35,611 bases of DNA from Candidatus Loosdrechtia aerotolerans (GCA_021646405.1 SOER01000036.1:1-35611); one strand, 5' to 3'. Shown: positions 7,771 through 16,394, numbered from the stretch's first letter. A program made the numbers and translations. Notes: generated from the letters alone by a model not told the origin.

Positions 7771-9249
7771 ATGTCCTTTAAATCCTGTACAGAGTTTTTT
7801 CATAAAAACCTCTTTTATTTCATTATTGCTGCATCCCTTGCCATTCATGCACTTGTAATCTTCTTATCTCCACAAGCAAATAGAATTCTCAATCTGAGTT
7901 CATTTCGGGAACGCTTCGTCCGTATGCCGGATGAATATGTCGTTACACTAGAGATCGAGAATACCGATACCCGGAAAGAACAAGCATCGGATACCAAACA
8001 AAAAGAGATCGAAAAAGCACAAGAAAAAGAGCTTGAAAAAAAGAAGTACAAAACGTTTACTGATACCTCGGATAATAAAGAGGACGAGGAAACAGAGGTT
8101 GATACAGACAAAATTGGTGAAAAGGGATCTGTAGCAAAGGATAATTTTCCTGATGATAAACAGCCGGTCAATAAAGAACCCCACGCAGAAGGACATACAA
8201 AGGCACCATTACTGGGTAAGGGAAATCCGGCTGATATACAGCAGCCCCGGGAGCAGGAAGCAACACCACAGGTATTGGTAACTGAAGAGGGTACCCGGGA
8301 TAATAATACCCCTCCAAGGTATGCTGATCTACCGAAAGGATTAGAGAAGCAGCCGTTGAGATATTCTCAGACACCTCCGGTTGAAGAATCATTTCAACCT
8401 CAGGAAATTAAAAAAAATATGGTAAAGGAAGAAACGGTTATCTCTGGTGAAACGATACAGAAAGAACGTTCTCTGCAAACACCAAAGATGGAAAAGCTTA
8501 CACTTGGACGCAGTATCGAACAGGAAACAGAATCGATCCCACTGCAGGAAGGTATTGTGTTTACCGATAAACAGGATGAAATAAACAGGGGATCTGAAAC
8601 AAGAGACGAGTCCTTACCATTATTTCAAGAAGAGAAACTAACAGAAAATGAGGCAAATCGAACAACAGAAAAATTGATCGAACAATCGATTGAAAGAAAA
8701 GAGGCAAAAGACCCGGATATCCTTAAACCTGAAACACCTGTACCTTTTATGGAAAAACAGGATATTGAATCTCAGCGTGAATTTGAAAGAGGACTGGATG
8801 AACAGGAAAACCCGTATGCATCAGAAAAACCCAGGGTTACCTTCGGCGTTAAGGCAAAGCCCGAAGAATCAAACAGGGAACCGGTACTTTTTGAGGAAAC
8901 GATATCAAATGCAGCAGTTCCGGGAGCACCGTCTTTCAATGTCAAAAAACATGAATACGCAGATTATTTTAAACACATCCGGGACAGGATTTCACTCTAT
9001 TGGTTCCTGGGATATGGAACCCGCGCAGAAATAAAATTAGAAACAAAAAATAATAAGCCGATTGTTATAGAGTTTAAGGTCTTGCCCGACGGTTCTATCG
9101 ATGAAATAACGATCCTGGATGACGCAGGAAATTTTCCGCTTGCGTCCCGGCTGATATCGTCTGTTAAAAATGCAGCACCATTAAATCCGTTTCCAACAAA
9201 AATCAAAGAACCATCTATTGATGTACGGTTTAACTTTTACTTTTTCTAG
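7771..9249 (+). CDS. tonB: TonB-family energy transducer
   Basis: TonB spans the periplasm and passes proton-motive energy from ExbB-ExbD to outer-membrane receptors for iron complexes or other large ligands. The N-terminus has one membrane helix (about residues 13-34) after a short cytoplasmic piece. Residues about 45-390 are a long, low-complexity Glu/Lys/Gln/Pro spacer with no hydrophobic segments. The last 95 residues form a TonB C-terminal-like domain (HIRDRISLYWFLGYG, then IEFKVLPDGSIDEITIL and the closing SIDVRFNFYFF). At 492 residues it is about twice the E. coli protein, nearly all of it spacer, so it could cross an unusually wide periplasm. The start has only a weak ribosome site. 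exbB follows after 18 nt. The exact TonB/TolA subtype is uncertain. Confidence 0.82.
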   Translation: MSFKSCTEFFHKNLFYFIIAASLAIHALVIFLSPQANRILNLSSFRERFVRMPDEYVVTLEIENTDTRKEQASDTKQKEIEKAQEKELEKKKYKTFTDTSDNKEDEETEVDTDKIGEKGSVAKDNFPDDKQPVNKEPHAEGHTKAPLLGKGNPADIQQPREQEATPQVLVTEEGTRDNNTPPRYADLPKGLEKQPLRYSQTPPVEESFQPQEIKKNMVKEETVISGETIQKERSLQTPKMEKLTLGRSIEQETESIPLQEGIVFTDKQDEINRGSETRDESLPLFQEEKLTENEANRTTEKLIEQSIERKEAKDPDILKPETPVPFMEKQDIESQREFERGLDEQENPYASEKPRVTFGVKAKPEESNREPVLFEETISNAAVPGAPSFNVKKHEYADYFKHIRDRISLYWFLGYGTRAEIKLETKNNKPIVIEFKVLPDGSIDEITILDDAGNFPLASRLISSVKNAAPLNPFPTKIKEPSIDVRFNFYFF

Positions 9250-9267
9250 AGAGGAGGAAATAAGACC

Positions 9268-9870
9268 TTGGAATGGTTAGTAGGCGGTGGTCTTGTGATG
9301 ATACCACTGTTAATTTGCTCCGTTTTAGCACTTGCAGTAATTATTGAAAGGGCAATTAATTTACGCAGGAACAAGATCCTGAAACCAGAGATAATTCAAA
9401 CTATTATGTCAATCCGCACTCCTGATGATATCCCCCTTGCAATCTCCCGATGTGAAGTAATTGCGGGTCCTTTTTCAAATCTTTTAAAACGGATCCTTGT
9501 AAATAATCATCTCTCCCGGGAAGAAAAATTTATCGATATACAGACTGCCGGACGACAGGAGACAAAAATCCTTGAAAAAAGGCTTTTGATATTAGAGGTT
9601 ATTACCGCTGTGGCTCCTTTATTAGGACTGCTGGGAACAGTATTAGGTTTAGAAAACATCTTCGGGATTATATCCGAGCTGGGTCTTGGACAAGCAAAAG
9701 CATTCTCTGGGGGACTTGCAGCGGCGATCAGGACAACGGTATTCGGATTATCCATTGCAATTCCAACCCTGATTGCTTATAGTTATTTTAATAAAAAGGT
9801 GGATAATTTTGCCCTTGAAATGGAAGAATATTCTCTCCATATTCTCAATAAGCTTTATCCACCGAAATGA
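9268..9870 (+). CDS. exbB: ExbB/TolQ-type proton channel subunit
   Basis: ExbB forms the pentameric inner-membrane scaffold that, with ExbD, uses proton flow to power TonB. It has three membrane segments, near residues 8-27, 108-128 (ITAVAPLLGLLGTVLGL) and 150-170, with the large cytoplasmic loop between the first two, as in the MotA/TolQ/ExbB family. Its 200 residues are typical. The start is a TTG preceded at 8 nt by GAGGAGG; no in-frame ATG lies near, so the TTG is well supported. It is 18 nt downstream of tonB. exbD, normally adjacent, is displaced by 337 nt of repeat DNA. Confidence 0.9.
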   Translation: MEWLVGGGLVMIPLLICSVLALAVIIERAINLRRNKILKPEIIQTIMSIRTPDDIPLAISRCEVIAGPFSNLLKRILVNNHLSREEKFIDIQTAGRQETKILEKRLLILEVITAVAPLLGLLGTVLGLENIFGIISELGLGQAKAFSGGLAAAIRTTVFGLSIAIPTLIAYSYFNKKVDNFALEMEEYSLHILNKLYPPK

Positions 9871-9883
9871 CATATGAAAGTAA

Positions 9884-10150
9884 CTTGATTGTATAGGAAT
9901 TTTCATTTTATGTAAGCGGGTTTGCGGGGAGGTGTTGTTATAAGGTTAACGATGTTACTATGATGCAACAGTGATTCTTTATGTTGAATTGTTTTTCATC
10001 CCGAAGGGATGCCATGATTATAGCAAAAGACCTCAGAAGAATTGTAAACCCCGAAGGGGTGACATACTTATAAATAAAAAATGAAAATAACAGCTAACCC
10101 GGAACGGTGGTGCCAAAACACAGCTTCATAATGTCACCCCTTCGGGGTTA
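9884..10150 (+). repeat. 267-bp inverted repeat, copy A
   Basis: This stretch is repeated in reverse at 12410-12676 with about three mismatches. It has internal palindromes: CATCCCGAAGGGATG, then AACCCCGAAGGGGTGAC and its reverse at the right end. It has no coding frame. It fills nearly all the exbB-exbD gap. The high identity points to recent duplication or gene conversion. Confidence 0.9.
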
Positions 10151-10207
10151 AGTACAATTTTTAAACTTGCGCTGGATATCTTTTCTTAATTTTTACCATA
10201 AAAAACC

Positions 10208-10627
10208 ATGCAATTTCGAGAAAAACGTGCTTCAAAACCGATTATAAACCTTACCCCGCTGGTTGATATGTTGTTCCTTATACTCGTGTTTTTTCTGGTT
10301 ACCTCCAGTTTTATAGAACAGCCCAATATTAAACTTGAACTTCCTTCCACCAAATATGCATCCGCGAGTAAAATTGAGGAACGGGTGCTAACAATCTCTG
10401 CAGATGGCAAATTATTCTTTCAGAACATCCCCGTTGACAGAAAGGAGCTTATTTCTGTATTAAAAAATGCCTTTTCTGGCCAGGATGATAAGACCTTGGT
10501 TTTGCGGGCAGATAAAAAAGTCCCCTATGGTGTCATTGTTGATGTCATGGATGCAGCAAAAGGGGCCGGGTTAAAAAGGATTGTTGCCCCTACGGTCCTT
10601 GATTCAGAAAACATACCGGGATCATAA
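10208..10627 (+). CDS. exbD: ExbD/TolR-type energy-transducing subunit
   Basis: ExbD anchors in the inner membrane and carries the proton-binding aspartate of the ExbB-ExbD motor. That residue is visible at the head of the single membrane helix (NLTPLVDMLFLILVFFLV, D19). A periplasmic domain of about 95 residues follows, with the LPSTKYAS linker and LRADKKVPYGVIVDVMDAAKGAG core. The length of 139 residues is typical. The ATG has no Shine-Dalgarno and is 337 nt from exbB, across the repeat at 9884-10150, so the usual exbB-exbD coupling is lost. Expression may need its own promoter or rely on readthrough; I found no convincing promoter within the gap. Confidence 0.9.
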   Translation: MQFREKRASKPIINLTPLVDMLFLILVFFLVTSSFIEQPNIKLELPSTKYASASKIEERVLTISADGKLFFQNIPVDRKELISVLKNAFSGQDDKTLVLRADKKVPYGVIVDVMDAAKGAGLKRIVAPTVLDSENIPGS

Positions 10628-10683
10628 GGTATGGTAACATAAGAAAATATCAATAAAACAATTAAGCGCTTATGGGTATGTAC

Positions 10684-11046
10684 CTGACATTCAAGAGGTT
10701 TTCAGATGAAGGGGTTCTCAAAAATATACCTGCAGTGGAAAGCTCCGTTAGGAGCGATATATGAATAGAAAAACAATGAGTACCACACTATCAAGCTCCG
10801 GAGGAGCAGCATAGAAGGTACGGAAACAAGCGATGCTAATCGTACCGAATCCTTTATAACCTCCAAACAGTCCTTTTCCTAACGCTTTTAACCCTGAACC
10901 CTGAACCTGAGGAGTTACCAACATATCGCTCCTCTGATGCTTACCATGTGGGTAAATTCTCATTCTATTATAATATGCCGCTCCTCCGGAGATTTCCGCC
11001 TTTACAAGAAATTTGCGAACTTAACAGGAAACCTCTTGAATGTCGG
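10684..11046. mobile_element. MITE-like element, copy 2
   Basis: The left end CTGACATTCAAGAGGTT (10684-10700) is mirrored at 11029-11046 (AACCTCTTGAATGTCGG), giving a 363-bp element. The flanks ATGTAC and ATACAC agree at four of six positions, so any target duplication has decayed. The interior differs from copy 1 and carries AGCTCCGTTAGGAGCG and AGCTCCGGAGGAGC hairpins. The left subterminal sequence matches copy 4 at 35351, while the right matches copy 1. Confidence 0.65.
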
Positions 11047-11201
11047 ATACACCACTGCTTTAGGCCATGAAACATCGTTATCGTTATTATTGAAATATTT
11101 TCAAAAAACTACCCTGTTACAAGAAATTTAATTGCAGCACTCTGAGCAATTTTATAAAATAAGACAAATCGTGTTATTTCTTAAATCACGGGAGTATCAT
11201 C

Positions 11202-11630
11202 ATGAAAAAGAAATTCATAAAAGATAAATGTGTTACCTGTAAACAGTGTATGATAGAGTGTGCGGTAAGGCATTCTACATCAATGAACCTGTATGAGGCC
11301 TTTACAGAAACGCCAAAGCCTCGTTACCGCCTGCAGGTTTCTTTACGCAAAGACCGGCCACACATGACCGTATGTCAGAACTGTGCAAAACCCAAGTGTA
11401 GAGAGTCATGTGAATACGGCGCTATAACAAAGTATGAAGATGGCAATGTAATCATTGACACACAGAAATGTGTTGGCTGCTGGGCCTGTGTAGAGGCATG
11501 CCCTTTTGGTGCCATTACCAAAGAGACCGAAATGAATTTTGCCTTCAATTGCGACGATTGTAAGGGATTCGATACTATGGCCTGTGTAGAGGCATGCAAG
11601 ACAGATGCACTGGTGTACGCAGAAAAGTAA
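11202..11630 (+). CDS. Four-cluster [4Fe-4S] ferredoxin-like electron carrier
   Basis: The 142-residue protein has four cysteine groups: CVTCKQCMIEC (from residue 10), CQNCAKPKCRESC, CVGCWACVEACPFG and CDDC...CVEAC. This is the layout of CooF/HycB/DmsB-type subunits that pass electrons to or from an oxidoreductase partner. No signal peptide or membrane segment is visible, so it is cytoplasmic. No catalytic partner gene is adjacent in this window, which leaves its enzyme unknown; it may be a soluble carrier or part of a scattered system. The ribosome site CGGGAG lies 9 nt before the ATG. It lies with exbD between the two inverted repeats at 9884 and 12410. Confidence 0.87.
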   Translation: MKKKFIKDKCVTCKQCMIECAVRHSTSMNLYEAFTETPKPRYRLQVSLRKDRPHMTVCQNCAKPKCRESCEYGAITKYEDGNVIIDTQKCVGCWACVEACPFGAITKETEMNFAFNCDDCKGFDTMACVEACKTDALVYAEK

Positions 11631-11667
11631 TATCCGGTAAACGTACGATAGCATTAATGATTCAATT

Positions 11668-11742
11668 AAATCCCAAATTCCAACAACAAAAATAGGATGC
11701 AGATTTGCGCAGATTTTTTTGATTGGAATTTGGGATTTTTTT
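11668..11742 (+). terminator. Long-stem terminator-like repeat after the ferredoxin
   Basis: AAATCCCAAATTCCA (11668-11682) and its exact complement (11724-11738) form a 15-bp stem with a 41-nt loop, followed at once by a T-run. It starts about 37 nt after the ferredoxin stop. The loop is long for an intrinsic terminator, so this may equally be a repeat that doubles as one. Confidence 0.5.
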
Positions 11743-11791
11743 TTGGAATTTGTTATCGTGAAGTAATCGGGAGGCTAAACCAGGAGAAATC

Positions 11792-11830
11792 ATGGATAAT
11801 CTTACGGTAATCGTGAATCTATACCAGTAA
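11792..11830 (+). pseudogene. 12-codon start fragment with strong ribosome site
   Basis: CCAGGAGAAATC precedes an ATG that opens a 12-codon frame (MDNLTVIVNLYQ, stop). The good ribosome site with so short a frame suggests the leftover start of a gene, possibly cut by the MITE end that begins at 11836. It could instead be a chance or leader peptide. I cannot name the parent gene. Confidence 0.25.
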
Positions 11831-11835
11831 TATAG

Positions 11836-12330
11836 CTGACATTCAAAAGGTTCTCATAAAAAAATTGATATACCCATAAGATGAGATACTCCGGCAGGCT
11901 CAGCGCGTGGTTTGGGAACAAGCAGGGAAACAGACGAGCAGATGGGCAGGCAAACAAACGAGTAAACGTTCTGTGAATGTTGGGTGAGAAGTGGAGGTTG
12001 CCCCTCTGGAGGGGGCGAAAGGCATATGCGTGAACTTACCACCTTCGGCGGACTTTTACTCAACACACTCCATGGTATAGTCGTATACCCCGGACATCCG
12101 GCTTTTGGCATATATCTTATGACAATACATGGTATTACTCTCTCGTGCAGGAATGAATCTCTTTCATCAGGGATGAGACCCTTCGCTCCACTCAGGGTGA
12201 CAGAATACAGGGTGCCATCCTTGAAACCCTTCATTCCACTACAGATGAAACGTCAGCAGGGAATTTGTCATTCTGAGCGGCAGCGAAGAATCTCGTCTTT
12301 TCACGGTGTTAAGAGAGCATCTTAGACTGA
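11836..12330. repeat. MITE end (copy 3) and dispersed-repeat patchwork
   Basis: The region opens with CTGACATTCAAAAGGTT (11836-11852), a variant MITE end with no matching right end found. It continues with CAGGCTCAGCGCGTGGTTTGG near 11894, shared with 1293. From about 12165 to 12310 it carries pieces such as CCCTTCGCTCCACTCAGGGTGACAG and CATTCTGAGCGGCAGCGAAG, resembling a repeat type scattered in many genomes. No credible gene is present. Confidence 0.5.
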
Positions 12331-12337
12331 ACACATG

Positions 12338-12395
12338 AAAATTCCTATACATTGTACTTAACCCCGAAGGGGTGAAATGATTATAGCAAAAGAAT
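12338..12395 (+). repeat. Partial extra copy of the 12410-type repeat
   Basis: GAAAATTCCTATACATTGT followed by AACCCCGAAGGGGTG and TGATTATAGCAAAAG repeats words found in the 267-bp unit that begins at 12410, in a shortened arrangement. It looks like a decayed or recombined copy. Confidence 0.45.
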
Positions 12396-12409
12396 AAAAC
12401 ACAGACTAA

Positions 12410-12676
12410 TAACCCCGAAGGGGTGACATTATGAAGCTGTGTTTTGGCACCACCGTTCCGGGTTAGCTGTTATTTTCATTTTTTATTTACAAGTATGTCA
12501 CCCCTTCGGGGTTTACAATTCTTCTGAGGTCTTTTGCTATAATCATGGCATCCCTTCGGGATGAAAAACAATTCAACATAAAGAATCACTGTTGCATCAT
12601 AGTAACATCATTAACCTTATAACAACACCTCCCCGTAAACCCGCTTACATAAAATGAAAATTCCTATACAATCAAG
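12410..12676 (-). repeat. 267-bp inverted repeat, copy B
   Basis: Reverse complement of copy A (9884-10150) with about three substitutions over 267 bp. Together the copies bracket 2.26 kb with exbD, a MITE and the ferredoxin, so homologous recombination between them could invert that segment. No transposase or recombinase gene is associated. Confidence 0.9.
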
Positions 12677-12910
12677 CTCAGGTACTATTCCTCACTATGC
12701 TATCAGCTATGCGCACCCTTATGCTCTCTCTACATCAAGAAAAAGTACAGCGCTACTCCGCATGCTATCATGGGTGCGCACACCCACGACCAAACGCCAA
12801 AAAAGTACAGCAAATTTCCTTAGCTTGATGCATATGGGACGAAGGGAGAGGGATCTTTTCTCTAGCTCGTATCTGTAGTTTGTATACTAACACGAAACAC
12901 CGGCACTCCA
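12677..12910. repeat. Repeat patch before leuS
   Basis: It contains GCCAAAAAAGTACAGCAAA and CTTAGCTTGATGCATATG (12819-12836), the reverse of the 6160 repeat, and part of the nested pair in MITE copy 1. No gene or clear leuS terminator is present. Confidence 0.45.
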
Positions 12911-15412
12911 TTATCTTGCCACAATATTCACTAACTTCTTTGGTACAACAATCGTATTAACGACCTTCTTGCCGTTCAATAACCCGGCGATACGCTCATC
13001 ACTCAATACACGCCTTTTTAATTCATCATTGCTCACATCAGCAGGTACCGGTAAATGTCCGCGGACCTTGCTGTTAATCTGGATAACAATCTCTACAACC
13101 TCTTCCTGAATGGCGTCCTTATCATAGGCAGGCCATGAATGATAAAAAATACTCGGTCTGTTTCCCATAACCTCCCATAACTCCTCACAAATATGCGGGG
13201 TAAAAGGTGCTATTAATAAAAGGATACTTTCCATTGCATAGCGGAATACGGCAAAGTTCATCTCTTCAGCAGGACTGCCGGGAACGACAACGTTATACGA
13301 ATCCACGTTATTCAGCAATTCCATAATAGCGGCAATAGCAGTATTAAAATGCCAGGAGGTCTCCATATCCTCCGTCACCTTCTTTATCGTTTGATTCGTC
13401 TGCCGGTAAAGAGCCTTCGCCTCACCCGGAAGCTTCTGTATATCGATCTCTACCCTCTTCACCCCGGCATATACTTCTTCGTACTTTACAATCTTCTGCC
13501 AGAGACGGTTCAGGAACCGGAAGGCACCCAGTATCCCGCGCTCATTCCACTCTGCATCCTTTTGCGGCGGGCCAATAAACAGGGTATAAAGACGCTGCGT
13601 GTCAGCACCGTATTTTTCAATAAGGATATCCGGATTTACGATATTACCCTTAGACTTGGACATCTTAGCCCCATCCTTGATAACCATACCCTGAGTAAAG
13701 AGATGCTTGAAAGGCTCCCGGAAATCGATAAAGTGAAGGTCGCAAAGCACCTTGGTGACAAAACGCGAATAAAGCAGGTGAAGGATAGCGTGCTCCACAC
13801 CGCCAATATACTGGTCAACGGGCAGCCAGGCATTCACCTTTTCTCTGTCAAAAGGCCGCTCATTATCTCCGGGAGAAAGGTACCTCAGAAAATACCAGCT
13901 TGAATCCACAAAGGTATCCATCGTATCAACCTCACGCCGTGCCGGCCCCGAACAGGTAGGACACGTTGTATGAACAAACGAATCCACCTCCGCGAGCGGA
14001 CTCATCCCGTGGGTCTTGAACTCCACCTCTTTCGGAAGTACGACAGGAAGCTGCGATTCGGGCACGGGTACAATACCGCATGTTTCACAATAAACAATAG
14101 GAATAGGTGCACCCCAGTAACGCTGTCTGGAAATAAGCCAATCCCTCAACCGGTACGTTACCGTTTTTTCACCGAGCCCCCCCGATTCAAGGAATTCTGT
14201 AATCTTCCCCATTGCTTCGGTATTGGACATACCGTTAAAGATTCCTGAATTAACCTGTAGACCATTATCGGTATATGCCTCTTGCATCGCAGTGGCGTTT
14301 AGCTCCTTATCCTCAGGTTGAATAACAACCTTAATCGGTAAATGATATTTCTTTGCAAAGAGGAAATCCCGCTGATCGTGGGCGGGTACACCCATAACAG
14401 CACCGGTACCATATTCCATAAGGACGTAATTTGCAACCCAGAGGGGGATCTTACTACCATCAACCGGATTCACAGCGTATTTACCTGTAAACATACCTTC
14501 CTTTTCGGTCTCTTCAGCCGTTCGCTCCGTCATTCCCTGATTACGTATCCTGTCCGTAAAATCCATAACGGCCTTTTCCTGCGGTGTACCGGAAACCAAT
14601 TTTTCCACAAGGGGATGTTCTGGTGCGAGAGAAATAAAGGTTACTCCATAAAGCGTATCGGGACGTGTGGTAAAGCAGGTTAATATCGTATCTGAGTTTT
14701 CCAGGGTAAAACGTATGGTAGTACCCTCGCTGCGGCCGATCCAGTTTGCCTGCATAGTCTTGACCCGCTCAGGCCATCCTTCTAACAAAGAGATATCATC
14801 TAACAATCTTTGGGCGTACTGGCTTATCCGAAAGAACCACTGCTCAAGATCCCGTTGCCGGACGGGGGTATCACAGCGTTCGCAACAGCCATTTACCACT
14901 TGTTCATTTGCCAGTACCGTAGCACATGAAGGGCACCAGTTCACGGCAGCCTTCTTTTTATATGCAAGATTATTCTCATAAAGCTTCAGGAATATCCACT
15001 GAGTCCATTTATAATACTCGGGTTCACAGGAGGTAATTTCTCTGGTCCAATCGTATCCTACCCCCCATTGATGGAGTTGCCGTCTCATAACGTGGATATT
15101 ATTCTTTGTCCATATAGCGGGATGAATACCACCCTTAATAGCCGCATTCTCGGCAGGAAGACCAAATGCATCCCAGCCAATAGGAGAGAGAACATTATAG
15201 CCCTTCATAATCTTGTAGCGGGAGACAGCGTCACCGATGATGTAATTTCTCCCGTGACCCACGTGGAGGGTGCCGGAGGGATAGGGGAACATGACCAGGC
15301 AATAGAACTTCTCCTTCGTACTGGTCTCATCCATATGGAAAAGTCTGCAATCTTCCCAGAACCCCTGCCATTTTCTTTCAATATCAGTAAAATTATATTC
15401 CCGATTTACCAT
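12911..15412 (-). CDS. leuS: Leucyl-tRNA synthetase
   Basis: This class I synthetase charges tRNA-Leu. The 833-residue product has the HIGH-type motif HVGHG (residues 50-54) and KMSKS (583-587). The inserted editing domain, about residues 230-410, holds TTRPDTLYG and the GVPAHDQRD segment that hydrolyses mischarged tRNA. Zinc-type cysteines occur in WCPSC and CCERC. The C-terminal anticodon-binding and VRGHLPVPAD segments are intact. An upstream in-frame ATG at 15448 would add 12 residues, but AAGGAGT lies 5 nt before the ATG at 15412, which also matches the MVNREYNFTDIERKWQ start of homologues. It has no operon partners here; the tRNA-Ala gene lies divergently upstream. Confidence 0.97.
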   Translation of the reverse strand: MVNREYNFTDIERKWQGFWEDCRLFHMDETSTKEKFYCLVMFPYPSGTLHVGHGRNYIIGDAVSRYKIMKGYNVLSPIGWDAFGLPAENAAIKGGIHPAIWTKNNIHVMRRQLHQWGVGYDWTREITSCEPEYYKWTQWIFLKLYENNLAYKKKAAVNWCPSCATVLANEQVVNGCCERCDTPVRQRDLEQWFFRISQYAQRLLDDISLLEGWPERVKTMQANWIGRSEGTTIRFTLENSDTILTCFTTRPDTLYGVTFISLAPEHPLVEKLVSGTPQEKAVMDFTDRIRNQGMTERTAEETEKEGMFTGKYAVNPVDGSKIPLWVANYVLMEYGTGAVMGVPAHDQRDFLFAKKYHLPIKVVIQPEDKELNATAMQEAYTDNGLQVNSGIFNGMSNTEAMGKITEFLESGGLGEKTVTYRLRDWLISRQRYWGAPIPIVYCETCGIVPVPESQLPVVLPKEVEFKTHGMSPLAEVDSFVHTTCPTCSGPARREVDTMDTFVDSSWYFLRYLSPGDNERPFDREKVNAWLPVDQYIGGVEHAILHLLYSRFVTKVLCDLHFIDFREPFKHLFTQGMVIKDGAKMSKSKGNIVNPDILIEKYGADTQRLYTLFIGPPQKDAEWNERGILGAFRFLNRLWQKIVKYEEVYAGVKRVEIDIQKLPGEAKALYRQTNQTIKKVTEDMETSWHFNTAIAAIMELLNNVDSYNVVVPGSPAEEMNFAVFRYAMESILLLIAPFTPHICEELWEVMGNRPSIFYHSWPAYDKDAIQEEVVEIVIQINSKVRGHLPVPADVSNDELKRRVLSDERIAGLLNGKKVVNTIVVPKKLVNIVAR

Positions 15413-15510
15413 TGAATACTCCTTAAGACATTTAATCACCGTTAGCACGCCAAAAATAGAATTTTATCAAAAAGTCAATTTTAATCAATTGAAATTCAGG
15501 CCGAAAAGCC

Positions 15511-15539
15511 TTGACAATCCCGGTTCTGCATGTTATGTT
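15511..15539 (+). promoter_or_regulatory. Promoter, probably for tRNA-Ala
   Basis: TTGACA (15511-15516), a 17-nt spacer and TATGTT (15534-15539) point toward the tRNA-Ala gene at 15682. The transcript would carry a leader of about 135 nt. An AAGGAG at about 15559 has no ATG at the right distance, so no leader gene is proposed. Confidence 0.5.
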
Positions 15540-15681
15540 TGTTGTTTAAGTATTTCTTTAAGGAGTAAGTAAGAATAAACGGCCGTTAGACGAACTATCT
15601 GTAACCTTCAATCCATGCATATTATTTTATATATTCGTGTAACTTCGCGGCCGGTCTGAAAGATTTGACAAAAATAGAGGT

Positions 15682-15757
<76 letters not shown>

Positions 15758-15772
15758 GTATTTTTAAGGGTT

Positions 15773-15926
15773 TCAGGCATTTGACACTTCTGGTTTTTGC
15801 TCAACTGTAGTCACATTGTAGTCAACCTCTAAAACTTGTATTCCATCCCTTAGGCTATCCGGACAATGATGAGCATACCTTTGCGTCATTCTAATATCCT
15901 TTGTGACCTAATAACTTTGCTATGAT
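15773..15926 (-). pseudogene. Tyrosine recombinase C-terminal remnant
   Basis: On the minus strand the frame ends ...DIRMTQRYAHH-CPDSLRDGIQVLE before a tail and stop at 15773. Just upstream, in the next frame, is AKLLGHK. Removing one G at the junction gives LLGHKDIRMTQRYAH, the box II region with catalytic H and Y of phage-type integrases. The rest of the gene is missing and a stop precedes the fragment. The remnant ends 16 nt from tRNA-Ala, as expected for an element that once integrated at that tRNA. hicBA now occupies the place of the integrase body. It is unrelated in sequence to the intact integrase at 26144. Confidence 0.75.
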
Positions 15927-15952
15927 TTAAACTATATTAGGAGATAAATAAT

Positions 15953-16168
15953 ATGATTTTCCACATTACGCTTGAAAAGGCAGAAGATGATTGGATTGTT
16001 GTTGAATGTCCGGCACTCCCAGGTTGTATATCACAAGGTAAAGATGAAAAAGAAGCATTAGACAATATAAAAGAGGCAATTACCGCATGGCTTTGGGCTG
16101 AAGACCAAAAAGCCATATCATCTATATCAATAAAACCTGAACAACAGACATTACTGGTAACAGTATAA
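15953..16168 (+). CDS. hicB: HicB-family antitoxin
   Basis: HicB-type antitoxins neutralise the HicA ribonuclease and often repress their own promoter. The 71-residue protein has the partial RNase H-like fold typical of the family, with WIVVECPALPGCISQG (residues 14-29) and the EALDNIKEAITAWLW helix. No separate DNA-binding domain is visible after it, so this is the short form. TTAGGAG lies 9 nt before the ATG. The hicA gene starts 4 nt after the stop. The antitoxin-first order is less usual than toxin-first. Confidence 0.85.
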   Translation: MIFHITLEKAEDDWIVVECPALPGCISQGKDEKEALDNIKEAITAWLWAEDQKAISSISIKPEQQTLLVTV

Positions 16169-16172
16169 CAGC

Positions 16173-16394
16173 ATGGGAAGACTTGGTAATATATCAGGAA
16201 AAGAAGCTGTTAAAGCTTTTCAAAAAGCTGGTTGGCAAACTATTGGACAAGTAGGAAGCCATTTGGTAATGTCAAAACCTGGAGTCCGTGTTAATTTATC
16301 AATACCACAACATAAAGAATTATCTGTTGGTACCCTCCGTGCTCTGATCCGCAATGCAGACTTATCTGTTGAAGATTTTTTAAGTTTACTGTAG
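16173..16394 (+). CDS. hicA: HicA-family mRNA interferase toxin
   Basis: HicA toxins are small double-stranded-RNA-binding-like ribonucleases that cut mRNA and halt growth until HicB is made. The 73-residue protein shows the family pattern: GKEAVKAFQKAGW at the start, the GSHLVM segment with the catalytic histidine (about residue 29), then SIPQHKELSVGTLRALIRNADLS. Nothing looks broken. It lies 4 nt after hicB and both probably come from one transcript. The pair sits between a recombinase remnant and an IS, a typical place for a cargo or addiction module. Confidence 0.87.
   Translation: MGRLGNISGKEAVKAFQKAGWQTIGQVGSHLVMSKPGVRVNLSIPQHKELSVGTLRALIRNADLSVEDFLSLL

Noticed and set aside
7642-7858. 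Small frames on both strands before tonB
   Set aside because: They lack ribosome sites and overlap the tonB leader and start.
11984-12325. 113-residue frame
   Set aside because: It falls in dispersed-repeat DNA, with no ribosome site and no protein-like pattern.
12654-12878. 74-residue frame before leuS
   Set aside because: It covers the end of the 267-bp repeat and neighbouring dispersed repeats.
13349-13903. 184-residue frame antisense to leuS
   Set aside because: It is a shadow of a clearly real, conserved gene; no ribosome site or motif.
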